In this document: in pieces, positions 22,754 to 35,476 of the stretch | How positions within the stretch are numbered: the first letter of the stretch is position 1 | How the letters are laid out: each line of letters opens with the position of its first letter | From: Deuterostichococcus epilithicus | Lineage: Eukaryota; Chlorophyta; Trebouxiophyceae; Prasiolales; Stichococcaceae | DNA: 64,000 nucleotides | Assembly (NCBI GenBank): GCA_033439295.1 | Contig: JAVTLE010000013.1 | Span: 2,542,001 to 2,606,000 of the forward strand | Direction of reading: 5' to 3' | Program-made: the position numbers and the translations under genes | Notes under the pieces: generated by a model | Database searches by the model: none | Seen by the model: only the letters and a program-made list of their open reading frames with translations | Told to the model about the DNA's origin: nothing

Positions 22754-25700
22754 TCAAGGACGCCTCACCACCTCAGCCGGTTGCGTCGCAAAAGGAGTGC
22801 GGTAGGCATTGGCCTGTAGAATGCACAATGAGGCCTTCAGAAACATCGATGAATAGATTCGTTCCCTGGTTGTTGGCTGCTAGCGAACGGCAAGCAGCTG
22901 CTTGGGGGGCCGGCATCAGCACTGCAGAAGCTGTCATGCGACCATGTAGTATGCTGCCGATGCAGTCGCATGGAGTTGACAGGCCCTCGGCATTCGCAGT
23001 ACCTCATAGAGGCGGCAGTTGTGGTCCGTCCAAGTGAGGTCGTCGAAGTTGACGGCAGGTCGGTCCTGCGGACGCACAGTCGCAGAAGGCAACACTCGCA
23101 TAGTGCTCGAAATTCCAGTGTGCGCAGGCGGTGGTAGACGTCGATTCAAGCTGTCAAAAGCAAACAGTACGGCCAGCCGCTCCACCTCCAGAACAATGGC
23201 GGTGCCCAGTTTCCAACACATGGAAGCAAGCCGAAGCAGCCGGTCATGCCACACGCTGGGCAGTGTGTTGCATCACCTGCACCACGGCCGTGGCGTTTGT
23301 GAGCGACTGGTTGTACGGGGTCCACCGGCCGTAGGGCGTCGGCGCGTAGTCGTCCAGCGGCGGCAGATCCGGCACAATGTCGAGCTTTTGGACCATGCGG
23401 TCCGTGTGTCCAACCAGGAACTTGACCACCTGCATGGACTGTAACCTGTGAGTGTAGACCTGTACATCGCCAAAAGTTTGTGGTGCTGCCATGCTGCAGC
23501 GTCAATGGAACTTCTGTGGCTTGCGGCATTCGAGCTGACTCGCAACCTCGGGATCTTACCTTTAGCATGGCGCAACAATATGAAAGTTTATTTAATGCAC
23601 AAGCAGGTCTGGCAGGATCTTCTTCTTGTTCTTCAAGTTTGCATTAGCAACCAGCTCCGGAGCGAATCCAATGGCCAAGCCGCACACCTCGCCAAACTGC
23701 TTGTTGCCGGGTTTGGGCGAGCCAAAGGTGGTGACGTGCACGTCGGCGGCTGGCCACTGCAGCGCCGCCCAGGCGCCGGTGATGGTCGCCAGAGCGCCAC
23801 CCAGAGAATGGCCGTTGACGACCACGCGATTTGGCGCCATTCCGCCTGGAAAACAAGGGAGATACGTTGCGAACCCCTGCAGCCGCACGGGCGTTCAGAC
23901 CATCTAATGTTGTCAGCTCGGTAACAACGGATGCCTGATTGCCTGCGAAGCCCTGCTTCTCAAGCCAGTGTTGCACTCAGAACCTGTCAGCTGCTACGCC
24001 TGCATTGCTGCAGCCTCAGAGTGATTGGACGGCGACAAGGAAGCACGTCCGCACAGTAGCCGGGCCTTGCTGATACTTTCCCTGCGTGGCGCAACAGCGA
24101 GCTTAAGTGATCCGACACAGGTCCCACAGCCTCCACTTCTTCACGCGCTGCCGAGCAGCTGACCTGACAGGCCGTACAGCACGTTGGTAACGTTGTACTG
24201 AGGCGCCGGCGCGTCCTCGGTGATGGCCTGGAAGCTCTGCAGGAAGCCCTGCAGCACAGCACGACAAGGTAGCGAGCGAATGCGCCACACAGGTTGCAGT
24301 CGTTACCTGCTCCAGCGGCTACTTGCAAAACGAACGAATCACTAAGAAGAAGCAACTGGACAAGCTCAGGTGTGCCAGTCCGTGTCTTCGCCGTGTTCGA
24401 GCGGCGAAGCTGACACCTGATGAATGTTGACGTCTGGGAATATTTGGTCCAGCGCTGCCGTGCCGGTGGTGGCCTCGTTCAAAAAGATCTTGAAGTCCTG
24501 CGCGCATACGTACACCCACGCTGCTGTCAGCAGACGGTCGCAGCACAGCATTCATAAGGCCCGAAAAATAGTCATGATCTGATCCGTCGCTATATAAATA
24601 CGGTCGGCTTTTAGGTAGACAGGCTGGCACAGAATTGGCAGAAGCAGCGACGGGGTCTTGACTCTCACACCTGCTCCCAGTCAGCTCGGCTGGTGGAGCC
24701 ACGGAAAACGATGGTGGCAATGCGTCGCTCTGGGTCCCACACCACGTGCGCTGTCGTGCCAATCTCAGGCACGGGCCCTGTGTATGCAGATACACACACC
24801 AAAGCTGCTTTGCCCACCCGGGACGCGGGTGCCAGTGTGTTATCGCGACAGTCGATGCTCGGTGACAACGTACATGAGCGCAGCGCAGGATGTGTTGTAG
24901 GTGCAGGAGCCGGACAATAGTGCAAGAATGTTGTTCCATGCTGCCAGCAGGCTGAAAGGTTTACACCATACAGATGCTGTTCCACCACGCATGCAAGCCA
25001 GGCATCAGCAGCATCACCACGTGCCGCGGCGGCCAGGGGTTTTTTCTTAGTAGGTGGGCCAAACGGTGTTGCGCACCAATTTGCACCGAGCCGGGGACAA
25101 TGGCATTGGTACCGTTGTTGTATGCGTTGCACACCTCGCTGGCCGCCGTTCTCACCTGGCAAGCGCACCGCCTGATGTAATGCCATGGGAGTCTCACGAA
25201 CGGGACCATCGGGAGGCAGTCGATATAGGTGTTTGGGCACCAACATTTTCATGGCAGGCAGCAATAACACATGCTCAGACCACACAGACGGCTGCCAGCC
25301 TCCAGGATTGGCCCCTGCCTCACAGGGACAAGCCAGCTTGCCGCAAGCCGTGCAAGTAGGCATTTTGCACGCCTTGCAGATCAGGGCTGGGCAGCCAGTG
25401 GCGGTGGCGCGTGCCGCCGCAGCGTCGGCCATTGCTGCTGCGCTGAGTGCTTCTCTCTCATCGCCGCTATACTCGACGTACGACCTGCAGTTGCGACAGA
25501 ACAGAACTCATCCTCCAATCTGCAAGTCACCAAACATCAGCCACTTTTGGAGCGCACATGTGCATGGCGGCGGGAGACTGCATGACAACACCGTGCTCAG
25601 AGGGGTCCATGCGGCTGCCAGCACAGAAGGCGGGCGCACTGTGCCGTATCTATGATGTCTCCTAAGTTTGCGATTGCGCCAAACACGCCCTGCAGCACGC

Positions 25701-27883
25701 TGCCGAGTCGGTCGAAGAAGCCCGACACACCGCCTTCATTGATGCTCGTCACGGTCGGCGCGACGCGGCTCTGGCTACCTAACGAGCGCCGTCGGACAGT
25801 GTACATGAACCGATTGGCGGGAACTCAGAATGTCTCGATCTAAAATGGAGATATGTTGGAGCAAGCGGCATGGTGTACTGTGCACAATCCTGACGGCTTT
25901 CAGGCCGCATATTGGGGAACCTTGCCTGTCGTGTTGCAGTACTCGAGGACTGCTAAAGCATACTGCCCCCAGCTAAGGGGTTCAAGGCTTGTGTTGGCCT
26001 GCGCACGAAGATTTGATCAGCACTTCGGCATCCTGCAGAGTGAGGTCATCTTGCGCCAAAGCATTCCGACTGCTGGCCATTCCTCCTCCATGGTGTGTCG
26101 CTCTGCATTTGAGAACGCCGGCACTACTCATCAAACACCAGATACCGTCTTGCTTCGCCGCAAACAGAATGAAAGGCGTACGTTCCGACCTGATGCACAG
26201 CCAGCCTGCCGTGCGGCAGGCCGCTCGTCACTGCCGTCGGCTCTGTGGTTAATACCCTGGGCCACGGCAACCACACAAGGTGCCTCGTGCGCTGTTTTTG
26301 GATGGATGAGGAGCCCACCAAAGTTGCTGTCGCGTTGAAGACGCGCACGGGCACGGCTTGCGGCCACGGCGTCGGAGCGCTGGTCACGTTCAGGTGGTCT
26401 GGGAGCGACCACAGGAGTGGCAGAACGACGAGCTGCTGCAGGCTAAAGGCAAAGTTGGCGTTGCCAACCTGCAGCATTGAGCGGCAAGGCATGCCTGAGT
26501 GAGGGCCTGCGGCACATACATGTCGCACGTTGAGCCGACTCTGCTCCATAGCAGGACCAGCGACTTGTCCAGCACTTGCAGCGACGAGGATACGCAGAGA
26601 CTCAGCTCTCACATTGCGCAATCGCAGCATCCGGCAGGCGGCAACTGCAGAGTGCTCCATGAAGAGTGCCCACCGTCGGTGCTCCGAATGTGATCACACG
26701 GATGGCCGCCAGCGGGTAGGCAGTGGCGGCCCAGATGCCGCACAGCTCAGCATACGCACCACCATCGCCGTAGCCCGTGCAGACGACCCGCTGGGGCGCC
26801 TGTGGGGCATCGGCACCAAAATGCTGTGCTTGAGACTGGTTCATTGGAGTAAGATCGACCGCACGTCGGGAGGCGTTCCCTGCAGCCATCCCGATGCTTG
26901 CCAGCGATGATTTGCAGCTATGCGTCATGCCCTCTGGCGGCCCCATGTCACCTGGCCGCCGGACAGAGTTCCGATGAGGCCACCCAGCGGCTGCGGCGTG
27001 CCGCCGCCGGTGCCCGCCAGCAGGGAGAAGAAGGGGTCGGTGGGTGGCACAGGGCTGCCGTAGGCGCCGGCAAAGTTGCTCTCCAGGAACGGCTGCACCG
27101 CGAGCGGCGCAAAGCCGGCCTCGGTGTTGTTGAAGGCAAGGTCGGAGCCGTTGGACTGCAGTAGTGCCCAAAAAAAATTGTTCTGTCACTGGTCGCATAC
27201 TGTTTGTAATTCTGTGGATTTGTTCCGCATGACTCGATCTTCAGCGTCAGGTTTGGCGATCAGCAGGCCTGATATCTAGCCAAGTGCCACAGGCACAGCA
27301 TGCTCACTGGGAAGGCAAGGAGTATGGCGCCCGTGTCGTTCTGCCAGCTGATTAACACCGATCCGGCGGTCATCGGCTGTGTCATTGACGGCACTGCACC
27401 ATAATGTACAGCGCCATGAGTCACCATTCCCCTTGCCACTGTCAGCCTGTTGTTCTGACGAATGCCTGTCTGGGCCGGGGAGGCTCGCTGACTTGCGGGT
27501 GCCAATTCCAACATTTGGGCTCGCTGTGCATGCAGGCAGCGGCACAGCACGTGCGACGCACGGTTTGGGGCGGGAGCGCCCGCTTGAGCATACGACAGAA
27601 AGTACGCTGCTTCGACGTTCTTGTATGTGATGGGGCGGCCCGCTCCAAGCTGCGGCAGCAGCTGACCGAGCTCTGCAGCGTATGGCGGCACAACCAGCGC
27701 CGGTGCTGGCACCTGCTGCAGCCGCCTGCGCAACATTGGCTGCCGTTCGATTTGCTCGGTTTGCCTTTTGGAGCCTTCATTGTAGGCCTCAGCACGAGCA
27801 TCGATGCCCAGTCCGTCTGCCGGGGCAATCAGAACTGCGCTGACAATGCAGAAAGCAGTGGACACAACCCCTCTGCCACTCAT
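22754..27883 (-). CDS. Secreted class-3 lipase A, two lipase modules
   Basis: The family hydrolyses acylglycerol-type esters. The start at 27883 (MSGRGVVSTAFCIVSAVL) gives a signal peptide aligned with those of lipases B and C; an upstream ATG at 28006 is open but hides it. Module 1 holds GRPITYKNVEAAYFL (near 27600), SVLISWQNDTGAILLAF, VVCTGYGDGGAYAELCGIWA (near 26790) and VGNANFAFSLQQL (near 26475). The nucleophile position in GYGDGG is Gly (26767-26769), not Ser. A spacer with GVSGFFDRLGSVLQGVFGAI precedes module 2: IATIVFRGSTSRADW (near 24720), VVVNGHSLGGALATITGAWA with Ser at 23805-23807, LDIVPDLPPL with Asp near 23380, and WTDHNCRLYE with His at 23021-23023. The last exon (22754-22814) encodes ANAYRTPFATQPAEVVRRP. 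Module 2 therefore has a complete triad; module 1 does not. Secretion and activity are inferred. Confidence 0.82.
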
Positions 27884-28006
27884 GCTGCCGATTGCAGGTC
27901 CCTCTATCTCGTGGTGCACGTGCACGTTTTGGCTGCGAAAATGAGAAGTCGGCGGTGCAGGTCCTTCGTCGTGCAGAGCTGCGAAGCGAGACGTGACAGG
28001 AGGCAT

Positions 28007-28400
28007 GACGGTGCCGCCAATCGGTGTAAGCCTGTCATGTTAGAGTCACAGTCCGTTTATAAATGTCTCGGCGGGTCCGAATTGTCGTATCAAGAGACTG
28101 TGGTGTGGTTTAATTGCGACGGAGCTTCAGAGATGAGATATGGGACTGTGCGCAGACCCCCTGCACAGACATGCTCTGGCTGCTAGCAGGGCGCACAGTC
28201 CTGCTGCCGCACCGCGGCGGCATGCAGACAGAGGTGCTAGCAGCACACGATGCCGTCATGCTACAAGCAGACACGATGCCGTCATGCTTCAGTGTGGTTG
28301 GTCCAAGAGTTTGTGCTGTTTGTTTTGTGCAGGCATGCAACCATTAGCATGAGTATGCATGCGCACGGCGGCGCTGCCGCGCCTGGTCTTGCGCCTGGTC
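28007..28400. other. Upstream region of lipase A with a short tandem repeat
   Basis: No exon is recognised here. It presumably holds the lipase A promoter. An 18-nt sequence is repeated in tandem at 26-nt spacing at 28245 and 28271. Confidence 0.3.
28245..28288. repeat. Two-copy 26-nt-period tandem repeat
   Basis: ACACGATGCCGTCATGCT occurs at 28245 and again at 28271. It is a simple local duplication upstream of lipase A. Confidence 0.75.
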
Positions 28401-28402
28401 GA

Positions 28403-28980
28403 TCAGGCGGCATACACCACGGTTTTGTGGATGGAGGTCCAATTGCCATCTGCCACTACCATTTGCACCGCCGAAGCGGGACGGCCAGTTGCGGCTACCA
28501 ATGACCCATTCGAACAAACCAGGCAGGATGCATGTTCACTAGAAACAAACACAACCCAGAGGAAAGCAGCACAGACATGCACGATGAGAGAGAAAACACT
28601 GTCGTACAAATCGCCCGTCTTGTGCTCATCAGCCAGGTCGAGCCCCGCTGCAGCAGCCTGAGCAAATGTGCAAGCATGGAAATGCTGTAGCGAAACAGGA
28701 GTCGCAGACGTAGGTCAACAGGTGACTTCGAAGCTTCATTCCAGACTAGGCAGCATTGCTGCCTGATTTGCGCTGTCGTGACCACAGCCCTGTGCCCTCA
28801 CCGCTGTGGGCGCTCGTTCACTCAACGAGATCAGCTTTTGTGCATGCAATGGACCTTCACCCTCCGATGTTGGTGTAGTTGACAAGAGCGCCGAGCTGCA
28901 TCCAAAATCAACACAGGCAACTTGTTCAAGATCATGACCAGCAGGTTCAGCGCAGCAACGCTGGCGCCACAAGACGTCTA
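28403..28980 (-). other. Exon-like pieces between lipases A and B, possible alternative 3' end of B
   Basis: Three minus-strand fragments look coding: LGALVNYTNIGG after a GCAG acceptor (near 28890), AAAAGLDLADEHKTGDLYDS after TTTGCTCAG (near 28655), and ASAVQMVVADGNWTSIHKTV ending at a stop at 28403. They could be extra C-terminal exons of lipase B, because PADV in its last exon is followed by GTGCGC. They could instead be remnants of another copy. Phases between the first two pieces do not match, so no gene model is offered. Confidence 0.25.
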
Positions 28981-29060
28981 GCTTATCACCAGTTTCTCAG
29001 CTTGTCTTCTGCAAGTGACGGCTGCTTTTGCGGCAGCAGTGCTATGGCATAATAGTTGGA

Positions 29061-32000
29061 CTACGATATGGGACTGTGGATGCTGGCAAACGGTGATTCG
29101 AGTAATGGGCGCACCACATCGGCTGGCTGCATAGAGAATGGAGCACGGTACACGTTGGCCTGCGATGGAGATAGCGCAGGTCGTTGGGCGTCAATGTGCG
29201 GTTGAGCACATGTAGCCAAGACACTCAGGCCGAACTTCATGTGGCAATGCAACATGATGTGCCTGACCCACGAACCTCGTACAGGCGGCAGTTGTGGTCC
29301 GCATAGTTCAGCTGGAAGATGCTCTGTGACGGTCGATCCTGCAAAGGGGGTGAACGCCGCAATATACAAGTATGCCTGTAGTGAGCAACATATAACTGAT
29401 GGCATGCCAAGAGGTGACACCCAGTCCTGCGAAAGCCAGCTGCTGCCAGCCTCATCAATACAGGATTATGGTGCAAAGCAAGAGAACTGCTGCCAAACCT
29501 GGACGATGAAGGTGGCGTTGTTGGTCGTGTTGGACTCGATCCTGTGGCAGAGCACACGCTACCCGTGGAGGTGGAAACGGAATGCAATGTGATCCTGATG
29601 AGCAGATGCTCCCACCTGGACTGATCATGCCGGACGGCGTGCATGCAGGGCTGTGTTTATAGCCATATTCATCGAAACACTGAACCACTCACCACCGGCC
29701 CCAGGGTGTGGGTGTGAAGTCGGTCAGCGGCGGCAGCGATGGCACAAGGTCCAGCACATTCACGACACGCTGCGACCGGCCCACCACCAGCTTGAAGGCC
29801 TGCAGACGACAGAGGCGCACGCCAGAAGAGTAGGAGACTGCTGCCATTTCCAAAATATCGTTGGTCGCCGTCTTTTGGCGTCGGTACCATCTCGAGGCGG
29901 CACATGTCGAAGCAATGAGCAACTGATCATCGATGATCCTGAGCACGATGGCGCTCCATGTTCTGCAAGGACGACATGCACTGTAGGTGGTCGGCACTCA
30001 CATCGCTGAACTGCAGATTGCCGACTTGCGGCGCGCCGATTGAGACTACTTCAATGTCGGCGGACGGCCACTGCAGCGCGGCCCACACCCCACCCAGAGC
30101 TGCAATCCCGCCACCAAGAGAATGGCCAGCCACAACAACCTTGCGGGGTACCTGACCGCCTGCATCACCCACTTTATCGTTACTGTCGTCGCAAAACTTG
30201 GTCTCAACCTGCCCAACATGTTCCAGCATACACACAACGAGTTGGCTGGCTGGGCACTGCCGCAATCTGCATCATATCATAATGCAGCGACTCACACATT
30301 GCTGCAGACCTGATGCAACAGAGGCACACTTGCCTGTGGCATTTGCAAAGTAGGCGCTGATGTTGAACTCCGGTGCGACAGCGGCGTCAGTCAGCGACTG
30401 GAAGGCTTGCAGCAGGCCCTGCAGGTGCAAAATGCGAGAAACAGTCGCAGCACAGCAGGTCTCGTGCAAATCGAGCATGGATGCAAGAGCTTTGCCGACG
30501 AGCGTGTGGGCTGCCGAGCTGTGCTGCCGATGCACTGCAGTTCCCTCGGTCAAGAAGTGCAGGGTAAACAAGCACAGGTCCTTGTCAAACCCGGAGTCAG
30601 GTGCAAGGAGGGAAGGTTAGGGGAAGAGCACTCGAGCGCACCGCGTGGACATCAACGCTGGGGTTGGGGCCGATGGCAAACACATTGTTCAGCACCGGCA
30701 GCAGGGTGGACGTGTTCAGGAAGGCGATGTAATCCTGCAAAAGTATGGCAACAGAGGTGGGTGCGGCGAGGTGCCGGTAGAACTTGACGAAACTGCTGTA
30801 GGGTAAGCCATGACCGTGAGCAACCCGCAAGGATCAGGTTCTGGTCGACAGGCCAGCACCCATCCGATGGCTTACTGATGCAGCGGTGCGCATGGCAATA
30901 GCAGAGCACAAGGGCGACGCCAGTCTCCCTTATGGCGGTTCATTGGCGCAATAATGCATGCACGCAGCGGGCGCCGCACACCTGCGGCCAGTTGCTGCTG
31001 TTGCTGCCCTGAACGAATACGATGGTGGCCACCTTGGTAATGTTGTCCCAGAACACCTGTGCCTCGGCAATCTGCCCCGGCTGCGGGCCTGCGGGCAGCA
31101 AACGGCTGGACACGAGGGATGTGGTGGCTGCCGCCGGGATATAACCCCGGTGAGGTGTGCAGCCCACATCGGAGACTGGAGAGGCTTGAGGGCTGCGCAA
31201 GCACTCGACGTCCAAACCAGTCAAAGCCAAGCATCAGTGGACACATCATCTTCAGAGACCGCATTGCAGCTCACCGATCTGAGTACTGCCTTGGACGACC
31301 GCATCCGCTCCTATGATAGCAATGATCGAACAGTAGGCGGCCTGCAATGCAGCAGCGCTGGCAAGACCACCACCAACGAACCATGACAGCCCTGGCCATG
31401 GTCGCACTGGCCAAAGCAAGCGCGCAGAGACCTCACCCCCTTGGTACGCATTGCAGGAATGTGATGCGCCAGGTCGGACCTGCAATGACAACCAACGGAC
31501 GCAATACTGGCAAGGTCGGGCAAGCGTGAGCATCAGCCGCCGGCTTGTGTTGTCGACACTTTCTGCTGCCGCTCAGAAATGCTGCAAATGCGACATTGGA
31601 CTGGGCGGGCCTGTGCCTGTGCGTATGCAGCGGCAAGTCCAAACTCGGCATGTGCGCGCCAGACTGCACACGACGACCCCGCACCTTGCACAGCAACACT
31701 GGGCATGGCGCAGCATTGTGGCGAGCGGAAACCACGTCGGCAATGGAATCCGGATTGAGCGAAGCATTGAAGTCTCCAGCGTACTGCGCAGTGGCGCTGC
31801 ATGTGGTAGTAGAGACCAGAGTTTCGGTGTGCTGACCGCGTCAGCACCCAGGGCATGCAGTGATCAGTCCCTCGAATTTGCACCTGCCGTCGGCAGCGCC
31901 ATGCATTCTGTTGTTTTCAAGGTCCAGCGAGCCTGACAGCGTGGTATCAAAAATCAGCAGGTTATTGAACGAAACACACACACACAAATGATAACAAAGT

Positions 32001-34795
32001 ACACGCACATGGTGGGATCGATGATGGCGCCGAGCGCAGGGAGCGAGGCGTTGCCAACGCCCGGCTGCAGGAACTGCAGAATGTTTGCGCCGCCAAGCTC
32101 CGCCGGGGTGACAAGCGGCGCCAGGGTGGTCGGGGCGCCCTGCAGCACCGAAAAAGTGCAAGGTTATGCGGACAGCAATTTGGCGCTCTGGGAAATGGGG
32201 CCACAGCGTTCAAAGGTGTGCAGGTGTCAGGGATGACTGCAGGTGCTCGTCACAATCTATGTGCTGCAGAGCTTTGATGAACACTTGGCTGCAGTGATGC
32301 ATGTAACGGCAGGCCGGCAGCGCCTCCTTTTAACCAAAATTGAAACTTGACTGGGCAGCGACGGTGCCTATAAGGAGCAGCTCTGCAAGCGGCAGCAGCA
32401 GCAGCTGCAGCAGGTCGGCAGGCAGGCAGGCAGGCAGGCATGCAGGAGAAATTACTGTGGAGTTGAAGTATTCGATGATGGCAGCCACATACTGGCCCCA
32501 CGAGTTGGCGGGAATCGTGGTGTTGGCCTGCGCCACAATGCACGGGTCCCTCAGCAGCTGTCTCCGGCATGCGCGCTGAAATCAGGCCTGCAACACCAGC
32601 TACAGCTTGGCAGCACTGACCCTGAGAAACGGTTGGAAGTGCCGCCCAGCTGCTCGAACAACCTGACTATATGATTGGGGTGCGTGCGCCACTGCGGCGT
32701 CTCTCAACTCTATCAATCTATCAAACCAATCAACCAACCGATTGCAGACGTTTGAAAGGGATGTTTGAGAGGGACGTTGAAAGGGTGTCCACTCGGAACC
32801 AGGTGTGCGCACCACCGTCTGGGCGTCGATCAGCAGGCGAACGGGCACGCCGGGAATGAACCCCGGGATTGTGGCGTTGGTCACGTTCAGGTTGGTGCTG
32901 GTGGTCCACAGGTAGGCCAGGTCCGGCAGCTGCTGCAGCGAGTACTGGAAGTTGGTGTTGCCCACCTGCAGACAGTTGGAACCCTCTGCAGACAGTTGAT
33001 GAGAGCAGGGCTGATTCGCGGCCAACCTTCGTGTGTGGTACGTGGTGACATGACAAAAGTACATATGTTGACGGACAGGCGAGCCTGCTCGTCGTGCTGC
33101 CCTGTCGAATTGCAAACCGCAGGATCTCTCGAGCGTTGGAGGTCTCTCGTCGCTGCCTGGCAACCTGCCGCAGGCTGGCTCGGCAGGGTATGCAGGTTGG
33201 TGCAGTACGCCTGCCGAGCACGGCCGAAGCTTGTGCATGCTGTAAGTGCACCTGGAGCATGTCTCAGATGAGCCTGTGCCATGTCTCTGACTTCAGTAGC
33301 TGCCGCTGAGATTGAAGCTTATCAGGCGATGGTCGGACAGCAGCTCACTGGAGGCGCGCCAAAGGTGATGACGCGAATGCTCGCGGCAGGCCACTCGACG
33401 GCCGCCCAGATGCCGCACAGCTGCGCGTATGCGCCGCCGTTCGAGTAGCCGGTGCACAGCACACGCTGCGGCACCTGCGTTTCCCAGCCCAATCGCGGTG
33501 TGACGAACTGCGGGTCCTGTTACTTAGCACTGCTCAGCGCTGAGGAGGTGCACAGTCTCTCAGTGGTGCACCTACTTTGGCATGTTTGCTGCTGAGAACA
33601 GACACCATCCTGGTCTGGGAAAGACCTCAGCGTCGAGACGGTTCCTGCAGCCTGCGTGCCGCTGCAGAGGAGCAATTGCCAGCAGCAGTCCGGCACCTGG
33701 TTGTTGGAGACGTTTGCGACAAGGCCGGTGAGGGAGATGGGCAGGCCGACGCCGCTGCTGCCGTTGACGAGGGACAAGAACGGGTCGCCACTGATGTTGA
33801 CACTGGGATAAGCGCCATAAAAGTCGCTGCTGAAGTACGGCTGCACGGACGCTGGCGCAAAGCCGGCTGACGTGTTGTTGAAGTCCAGCCGTGCGTCGCT
33901 GTGTGACTGCAAGCATGGACGCCCAGTGGTTTCCGGGTTCCGATCCCCTGCTCCACAACCCCAAGACAACCATGACCACCGCAGGCGACTGGCACCCCAG
34001 TTCGGCAGAAGCCACTCCAATGATGCAGCGCGCAGTGCAGCTCATTGATGGCGTCACACACTGCTTGCAAAGCGACGTCCAGGACACTTTCTCAAACTGC
34101 ACCGGGAACGACAGGATGCTGGTGTTGGTGACGGGGTCCCAGGCGACAAGCACCGAGGCCCCCTGCTGCATCGGCTGGATCAGCGACGGCTCTGCAGGGA
34201 GCCGCACACAGAAGTACCTGTCGACTGCTGGCAAGCGTGCCAAAGCACCCTTCCCCAGCACAGCCCTGGGGTTGCGCAGGTGCAGTGGGACACAACTTCG
34301 ACTTTCTCAAACATGCTGTAAAGAGGAGCGAGAGTAGAGATGGCAAAATGAACTCACGGCTAAAGAGCAGCACGTTGGCCTGCGCGAAACTCTGATACAC
34401 TGCAGTTTCACCGAGTCGAATATTCAGGCACTGACATCGTAGTTTTTGCCACCTGGATTCGCACCGCAGCATGAAACAGCGGCGGGAGACAGTAGGGCAG
34501 GATCAGGCGAGTGTCAACCTGCACTCTCGACGTTCTTGAACGACACCGGACGCCCAGGTCCAATCGACCCGAGCAGCGGCAGCAGGATGTTCTGGAACGG
34601 CACTCGCTGAGGCTGTATCGCCACAGCCTGCTGCAGCCGCCTGTGTGCCATCTCGGCGGCCGAGCCCGCTATCTCGGCGGCCTTGTCGAGCAGCACGGAT
34701 GCCGAGCTGACGGTGAGCCGTGCGTCTGCCGTCAAAGGAGCCAGGGCAGCCAGCACCAAAGCACAGCTGACTGTGCATACTAACGTGCCCCTCAT
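29061..34795 (-). CDS. Secreted class-3 lipase B, two lipase modules, first module keeps Ser
   Basis: This is the middle gene of the tandem lipase array. The start at 34795 (MRGTLVCTVSCALVLAALAP) gives a signal peptide; an in-frame ATG at 35002 is less likely. Module 1 contains GPGRPVSFKNVESA (near 34530), SVLVAWDPVTNTSILSF (near 34120), VLCTGYSNGGAYAQLCGIWA (near 33470; Ser at 33442-33444) and VGNTNFQYSLQQLPDLAYLW (near 32960). A helical stretch ANSWGQYVAAIIEYFNST (near 32500) follows. Module 2 contains VATIVFVQGSNSSNW (near 31020), VVVAGHSLGGGIAALGGVWA with Ser at 30119-30121, VVNVLDLVPSLPPLTDF (near 29750) and NYADHNCRLYE with His at 29294-29296. The last exon encodes ANVYRAPFSMQPADV and stops at 29061. 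The FRG motif of module 2 reads FVQGS, a small departure from A and C. Additional 3' exons down to 28.4 kb are possible. Confidence 0.82.
32415..32440. repeat. (GGCA)n microsatellite in an intron of lipase B
   Basis: GGCA is repeated about five to six times. It lies just downstream (minus-strand sense) of the exon ending ...EYFNST with a GTAATT donor, so it is intronic. Confidence 0.7.
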
Positions 34796-35476
34796 GGTGC
34801 CGTGCTTTCTGTGTGTTTCTCGAGGTCCCGCAGCTGTCTTACTGCTTGCAGTCGACCCAGTTGCGAATCCGGGCAAGACGCCTGAGAAGGATTCCTTGCG
34901 TGCCCCCTCCCATAGCGCTCTCTCTGTGAAAACTCTTCCCGCGCCACTTTGTCCAAGCCCACGTGTCGTCGGATGAAGCTGCAGATAGATTGACGAATCC
35001 AAGGCCTAGGGCTGAGCGACACCGCACTCAGCAGCTCTGTGGAAATTCCAGATGAGCCCGGCGGCGGCCACAGTTCAGCAATAATCAAATGGACGCGCAG
35101 CATGGAAAGCATGCATACTGCATTTTCTCTATCTTCTTTCCTCTGAAACAATGATGTTCACAATGGACACGACAGTTGCGACGCAGCATCAGTCGCATAC
35201 GAGCATTCAGCACTGGCACTTTTAGCTAGAGCACCACCCTGCTTCACCAGCAACTCATTCTCAGATTCCGCCAGGTTTTTCCTCGCGCTCCGCACCAGCT
35301 TGTTTTAATCGCCGTTCGGCAGCGTTGAATGGTCGGTCCAAAAATGCTGCAACATGATGTACCTAGTAACCTACCTACCTATACGAACTGCGCTTCCAGA
35401 TCACTATACCGTGGTAGCTTCTTCGAGACCAAATTTCAGGATTGCCGGCAGGAGTCCCCATTGGCCCCAGGCAGCC
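34796..35476. other. Spacer between lipases B and C
   Basis: This is the upstream region of lipase B and the 3' flank of lipase C. No exon is recognised, and no core promoter element could be named with confidence. Confidence 0.35.
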
